A DNA stretch of 64,000 nucleotides, taken from Saccharomyces paradoxus. Its lineage: Eukaryota; Ascomycota; Saccharomycetes; Saccharomycetales; Saccharomycetaceae. Below, piece by piece: positions 60,213 through 64,000 of this stretch. Position numbers and translations under genes: made by a program. A model generated the notes under the pieces. That model made no database searches, was not told the DNA's origin, and worked only from the letters and a program-made list of their open reading frames with translations. The stretch covers positions 992,001 through 1,056,000 of the forward strand of contig NC_047493.1 in the NCBI RefSeq assembly GCF_002079055.1, written 5' to 3'. Numbering within the stretch: position 1 is the stretch's first letter; each line of letters begins with the position of its first letter.

Positions 60213-60231
60213 CCGAGATATTCTCCGAGAT
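60213..60231 (+). promoter_or_regulatory. Candidate MAL-activator double site A
   Basis: CCGAGATATTCT is followed at once by CCGAGAT, giving CGA-N9-CGA at 60214-60228. A near copy lies at 60296-60314 and a related half in cluster 1 at 48237-48250. The repetition makes chance unlikely; the identity of the bound factor is inferred. Confidence 0.55.
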
Positions 60232-60295
60232 ATTTTCCTGCGACGAAGACCCTATCCTTACGTAACGTATAAACTGATCTCGGTTCATTTCCTGG

Positions 60296-60314
60296 CCGAG
60301 AATTTCTCCGAGAT
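60296..60314 (+). promoter_or_regulatory. Candidate MAL-activator double site B
   Basis: CCGAGAATTTCTCCGAGAT repeats site A with two changes, with CGA triplets at 60297 and 60309. The two sites are 83 bp apart, about eight helical turns. Confidence 0.55.
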
Positions 60315-60952
60315 TTAACGCCCCTCACCCCACGTGAATAAACTTTGTTTCTCCAGTTCAATCGGAAATCTTTTATTCCCTTAAACAATACATATGCATA
60401 TACACACAAATGATGCAGGTGGAGAATATCCAGGAGAAAGAGCACACTCGCAGAGGTCTAAATGCGGTGCCTTACCTTTGCTGCATGGGGAGAATATCCC
60501 CTTTTTGCAAATTGCCAAACATATGCGCACACAGAATTAGCGCCCGAAAATGCTTGCCCTCCTCGAGTTTCGTCTTACTCTATCGCTGTGTCTCATATTG
60601 CGTTCCTGCAACTAGGAAGGAATCCTAACACAATACTCTTGTTTGGTAATGATTTCGTAGGCGTACAATCGTGGATCTATTCGGTATGAGAATTTTATTT
60701 TTTTCCTTGAAGCTTGCATTCACCTCATAGCTTTAGTAAGAACGCTCGAGAAAAGCGATTCACTTGCACACTTTAGGCGTCTTTAAAAGCGCATTTCAAG
60801 GGGACGAATGTTGATTTCTCGAGCAATCCTCTAAATTTTGGAATAGGTCATTTAGAACAGCTATCCTTTGATCCGGAGTAGCCTATTGTTTAGTATTGTA
60901 CCTCATTTCTTTCGGTTTTATTGCGGCGTCATCATTTTTGGCGCACGCCTTA

Positions 60953-60964
60953 CCCCGCCCCCGG
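60953..60964 (-). promoter_or_regulatory. Double GC box, candidate Mig1 site before activator 2
   Basis: Read leftward this is CCGGGGGCGGGG preceded by an AT tract (AATAAAAA), that is, two SYGGGG cores with the A/T flank that Mig1 prefers. It lies about 140 bp upstream of the activator ATG. MAL activator genes are known glucose-repression targets, so glucose control through Mig1 is a reasonable inference. Confidence 0.5.
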
Positions 60965-61104
60965 TTTTTATTGTCCGTTCCTCCATGCTCAAGAACTTAA
61001 ATACAACAGATAATGATTTCAAGATCCTTCCTTCACAAAAGATAGAAGCAAACACTAAATGAAGCTGAAGAGAAAATTCTTCTAGTGCAAATTTTATTTT
61101 GAAA

Positions 61105-62496
61105 ATGACTTTGGCAAAACAGGCATGCGACTGCTGTCGTGTTCGGCGGGTAAAGTGTGACGGTGATAAGCCATGTAATCGTTGTCTTCAACACGATTTG
61201 AAATGTACTTATCTACAACCATTGAAAAAAAGAGGGCCCAAAAATATCAGGTCAAGAAGCTTAAAGAAAATTGCAGAAACGCAAACGTTCAGTGAAAATA
61301 ACAACTGTATGACGGCTTTAGAAATATCTTTGAAAGTTCCAAAGAAGGTTATTGATAAATGTCTAAGGCTGTACCACGATAAGTTATATGTTATTTGGCC
61401 CCTGCTCTCCTACGATGAACTTCATAAACTTCTGGAGGAAAAATACGATGACACCCACGCATATTGGTTTCTGACCGCTTTGTCAGCGGCCACTCTTAGT
61501 GATTTGCAAACGGTAATAAAGCTTGAAGATGGTACTTCTTTCAGTGGGAGACAGTTGACGTTTCTTTGTACATCATCTCGCCAGCAATTCGATGATCTCG
61601 ATAACAGCGATCTGTTTAAAATTATGACATACTACTGCTTGCACCGGTGCTTCTCACAGTTTTCTGATACAAAAACTTCATACAGACTCTCTTGTGCAGC
61701 TATCAGCCTCATTAAGATTACAGAATTTCATCGTGAAAAGACATATGAATCTCTTCCATTTGAGGATCAGCAGCTTTGGCGTAAGATTTATTATTTACTT
61801 CTCTTGACGGAAAGATACTATGCTGTATACATTCATTGTTCAACAAGTCTGGATTCCACAATCACCCCTCCGCAACCTGAGCCTGTCACTGACCCTCGCC
61901 TTTCCCTAGATAGTTTTCTCGAAATGATTAGGGTATTTACTGTGCCAGGAAAATGTTTTTTTGATGCTTTAGCTACTGACTCTTCTAATGCATCCTGCAC
62001 TGAAGACTCGTTGAAGAAAATATGGAAAGAACTGCATACAGCATCATTAGAAATAGAGCCATGGTCTTATGGTTACGTTGACATTTCATTTTCCCGACAT
62101 TGGATTAGAGTACTCGCTTGGAAACTAGTCTTACGGACAGAAAATATAAACTTTTTATCTGGCTCTAACAATGCACAAATACCAATTGAAATTGCAAGAG
62201 ATATGCTAGACGACGTGTTCTTAACGCCAAGCAATCTTTATGGAGTTCATGGCCCCGGCATACCAGCAAAGGCACTAGAAGTAGCCAATGCATTAGTGGA
62301 TGTCGTGAATCAGTATGATCAAAATACTGAATCGGAAGCTTGGAAAGTTTTGTGCGAGATTTCCAAATTTGTTTTCTCTCTAAAACAGTATGATGGAAAA
62401 TTGGTTGAGAATTTTGTAACTAAATGCCAGAGTGCTCTTATTACTCTCCCAATCTCTAAATCTCTAAAAACAAATGAAGATTTGCATAAAACATGA
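61105..62496 (+). CDS. MAL activator (Zn2Cys6), diverged copy, cluster 2
   Basis: This 463-aa protein starts at ATG 61105 (MTLAKQACDCC); two upstream codons are open from a TTG. The Zn2Cys6 cluster spans residues 8-34 with all six cysteines, followed by the basic linker KKRGPKNIRSRSLKKIAET. The body has the same blocks as the cluster 1 activator (LRLYHDKLYVIWPLLSYDELH; LSLDSFLEMIRVFTVPGKCFFDAL) but differs throughout and lacks its acidic tail, ending ISKSLKTNEDLHKT. The DNA-contacting cluster residues are almost the same in both copies (RVRRVKCD), so their targets may overlap. The frame is intact. Its exact MALx3 orthologue is not clear to me. Confidence 0.9.
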   Translation: MTLAKQACDCCRVRRVKCDGDKPCNRCLQHDLKCTYLQPLKKRGPKNIRSRSLKKIAETQTFSENNNCMTALEISLKVPKKVIDKCLRLYHDKLYVIWPLLSYDELHKLLEEKYDDTHAYWFLTALSAATLSDLQTVIKLEDGTSFSGRQLTFLCTSSRQQFDDLDNSDLFKIMTYYCLHRCFSQFSDTKTSYRLSCAAISLIKITEFHREKTYESLPFEDQQLWRKIYYLLLLTERYYAVYIHCSTSLDSTITPPQPEPVTDPRLSLDSFLEMIRVFTVPGKCFFDALATDSSNASCTEDSLKKIWKELHTASLEIEPWSYGYVDISFSRHWIRVLAWKLVLRTENINFLSGSNNAQIPIEIARDMLDDVFLTPSNLYGVHGPGIPAKALEVANALVDVVNQYDQNTESEAWKVLCEISKFVFSLKQYDGKLVENFVTKCQSALITLPISKSLKTNEDLHKT

Positions 62497-63396
62497 TTCA
62501 ATTTAGTTTCTTGAATGAAGTCTTTTCATGATTTGTTCATGAGAACCATTTCAAAAAGGAAAGCTTCCGTTGTTGTCAGTCAAAGGTTTGCCTTTACACA
62601 AAGGGAACCCTTTGTGTGAAAGATATAGATAAATATGCTGTCATTTCTTTTGCAGGTTTTGGTTTACGAATTGATTTATTACGATCGAAAAGGTGTTATG
62701 TTTGTTAAAGTGACTGGAACGGCCATCATGACATGATGGTATTCTGATCTCTATCTTTGCATGGGAAGATTACATTTTAATACAAGGAATATGTTATATT
62801 ATACGGAGAGAACACACTGACATTCGTTTGTCGCTGCTATTATAAGCGATATAGGCCGTCTTTGTGATTCATTAAATTCATTCAATAAATAGTTACGATT
62901 TTATTATTTTGAATACATTGCTATTGTATATATATAATAATACCTTTCATCTAACCATTTTAACATGTAATTTGTGTAGGACAAAATGAAGATATGTTAA
63001 CTTGTTTAAAATGTTTTTCTGTATCACAACCACACGAATATCCAACTGAATAAAGTCAAGGGGCAAACTTTTTTTGCCGAATTTTCAATCAATATTGGGA
63101 AAGAACGTAAATACCGAGTATCAAAGGATAGAATGAGTAAATTTCCTCACTTTGTCAGTACCTTTTGAATTTTGTTAGATATTATCATCTTTACACAATT
63201 TTCTATGCTGTTGATTATATATTAACACAATAATGATGTTAGCTAATTCATTGGAATGCTTCAGTACCATAAACAATATTAGAAGAATAAAATTGTCGAA
63301 TGTAGAATAACAAAATGAAAGACTTTATAATAAAAAGTAAATTAAATGTGTTTAGTAAAAAAAGAGGATGTCATATTTACCTATTGAAGTGAAGAG
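62497..63396. other. Convergent gap, activator 2 / MAL31-type permease
   Basis: This is 900 bp, strongly A/T-rich, between convergent stops. It contains no gene or named element. It occupies the same place as the 1861 bp gap of cluster 1 but shows no obvious similarity to it. Confidence 0.55.
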
Positions 63397-64000
63397 TCAT
63401 TTGTTCATAATAGATGGCGTACTTCGCCCTTCATCCACCACGGAAGTTTCCATGTCTTCTTTGGGATTTTTAGGAGTAATTTCTGCTGCTTCCGCTTTAG
63501 CAGCTGCAAATGGGTCCACTTTAGTTGACTTAAACTTTCTCGCTGGAACCCCAAGCCTAAATAATTCATTTATTTCCATAAAGGTTCTACCAGCAGTTTC
63601 TGGTAGGTCAATGACAGCCCAAACTAGAGTGGCAAAGCATAATCCTCCCCAGAAAAAGCCTGACTTGGCACCCCAGTTCCATTTCTCCGAGTTCAATTGG
63701 TATAATATCAAAACAGCAGTTACAATACATGCCATATTATATGCATTACGAGCCAAAATAATTGATTTAGTTCTCAGCCTCGAGGATGGTATTTCAGACA
63801 CCAAGCAAAAAACGACGGGAGCAATACCCAGGTTGTAGAAGAAGGAAACCACCATCAAAAGAGAACCGCTTCCCATTTTAGCCCCATGCGAGTCGGAGCA
63901 CCCTAAACCTCCTATAATAAACAATAAAACGGTTTGAATGGCCAGTCCAAATGTATAAAGGTCATATCTACCAAAATATTTTGAAGCCCACCAGGATAGA
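63397..64000 (-). CDS. MAL31: Maltose permease, MAL31/MAL61 type, C-terminal part (runs off right edge)
   Basis: The frame is open from the right edge to the stop at 63397-63399, giving the last 200 residues of a 12-helix MFS maltose/H+ symporter. It matches Mal31/Mal61, not Agt1: [19 protein letters not shown], then [53 protein letters not shown], and the tail [17 protein letters not shown]. It is the permease of cluster 2. The coding sequence continues beyond the window, where a divergent maltase gene would be expected if the locus is classical. Confidence 0.94.
   Translation of the reverse strand, partial: LSWWASKYFGRYDLYTFGLAIQTVLLFIIGGLGCSDSHGAKMGSGSLLMVVSFFYNLGIAPVVFCLVSEIPSSRLRTKSIILARNAYNMACIVTAVLILYQLNSEKWNWGAKSGFFWGGLCFATLVWAVIDLPETAGRTFMEINELFRLGVPARKFKSTKVDPFAAAKAEAAEITPKNPKEDMETSVVDEGRSTPSIMNK

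Larger units (their letters stand above)
59801..61104. promoter_or_regulatory. Divergent control region, isomaltase 2 / activator 2
   Basis: This 1304 bp region has two near-identical double sites, CCGAGATATTCTCCGAGAT at 60213-60231 and CCGAGAATTTCTCCGAGAT at 60296-60314, each a pair of CGA triplets 12 bp apart. CGA-N9-CGG is at 60020-60034, CACGTG at 60331-60336, and a double GC box at 60953-60964 lies near the activator. The first double site is about 413 bp upstream of the isomaltase, the same distance as its counterpart in cluster 1. Small frames in it (60103-60318, 60410-60628) are not supported as genes. Confidence 0.65.

Noticed and set aside
63368-63838. 156-codon plus-strand frame at the right end
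   Set aside because: It is antisense to the MAL31-type permease, whose protein match is clear.

Overview
The window is budding-yeast nuclear DNA from a Saccharomyces sensu stricto species. Its gene order matches the right end of S. cerevisiae chromosome VII gene for gene, from MES1 (YGR264C) through IMA1, MAL13 and MAL11 (YGR287C-YGR289C). Recalled S. cerevisiae proteins are close but not identical: the order of 96% for YOR1 by eye, and clearly less in disordered parts of YTA7, HUA1 and RTT102. That suggests a non-cerevisiae species of the mikatae/kudriavzevii/jurei kind, but the sequence alone does not settle which. Genes are compact, intron-free and on both strands. I saw no tRNA gene and no Ty element or LTR.

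Layout: 1-43.7 kb is a conserved chromosomal arm. It holds, in order, MES1 (5' part only), YGR266W, FOL2, HUA1, YTA7, SLH1, EFG1, YGR273C, TAF1, RTT102, RNH70/REX1, CAB4, CWC22, SCW4, PXR1, YOR1, BGL2, YGR283C, ERV29, ZUO1 and BIO2. Its themes are ordinary housekeeping: ribosome assembly and quality control (EFG1, PXR1, RNH70, YGR283C, ZUO1, SLH1), chromatin and transcription (YTA7, TAF1, RTT102), cofactor synthesis (FOL2, CAB4, BIO2), cell wall (SCW4, BGL2), and export and traffic (YOR1, ERV29).

43.7-64 kb is subtelomeric and gene-poor, and is built as two tandem alpha-glucoside (MAL-type) clusters of the same design: isomaltase on the minus strand, Zn2Cys6 MAL activator on the plus strand, and alpha-glucoside permease on the minus strand. 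Cluster 1 carries an IMA1-like isomaltase, a MAL13-like activator and a full-length AGT1/MAL11-type permease. Cluster 2 carries a second isomaltase, a more diverged activator and a MAL31/MAL61-type permease whose 5' part runs off the right edge. Between the clusters lies a decayed IMA5-like isomaltase on the plus strand, in the place where a MAL locus normally keeps its maltase (MALx2).

Both intact hydrolases carry the isomaltase signature (Val after the nucleophile Asp), so no maltase is visible. The two are mosaics: near-identical blocks alternate with diverged ones, as expected of gene conversion. The two isomaltase/activator intergenic regions share a conserved block about 410 bp upstream of each isomaltase, which contains direct repeats spaced like MAL-activator sites.

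The strongest items for follow-up are this tandem two-permease, isomaltase-only MAL layout, the conversion mosaic, the relic glucosidase and the shared promoter block. In the conserved arm, the textbook ribosome-biogenesis promoter elements (PAC/RRPE) at EFG1, PXR1 and YGR283C, and a perfect Ume6 URS1 next to MES1, also deserve a look. I found nothing that I can call a wholly new biological system.
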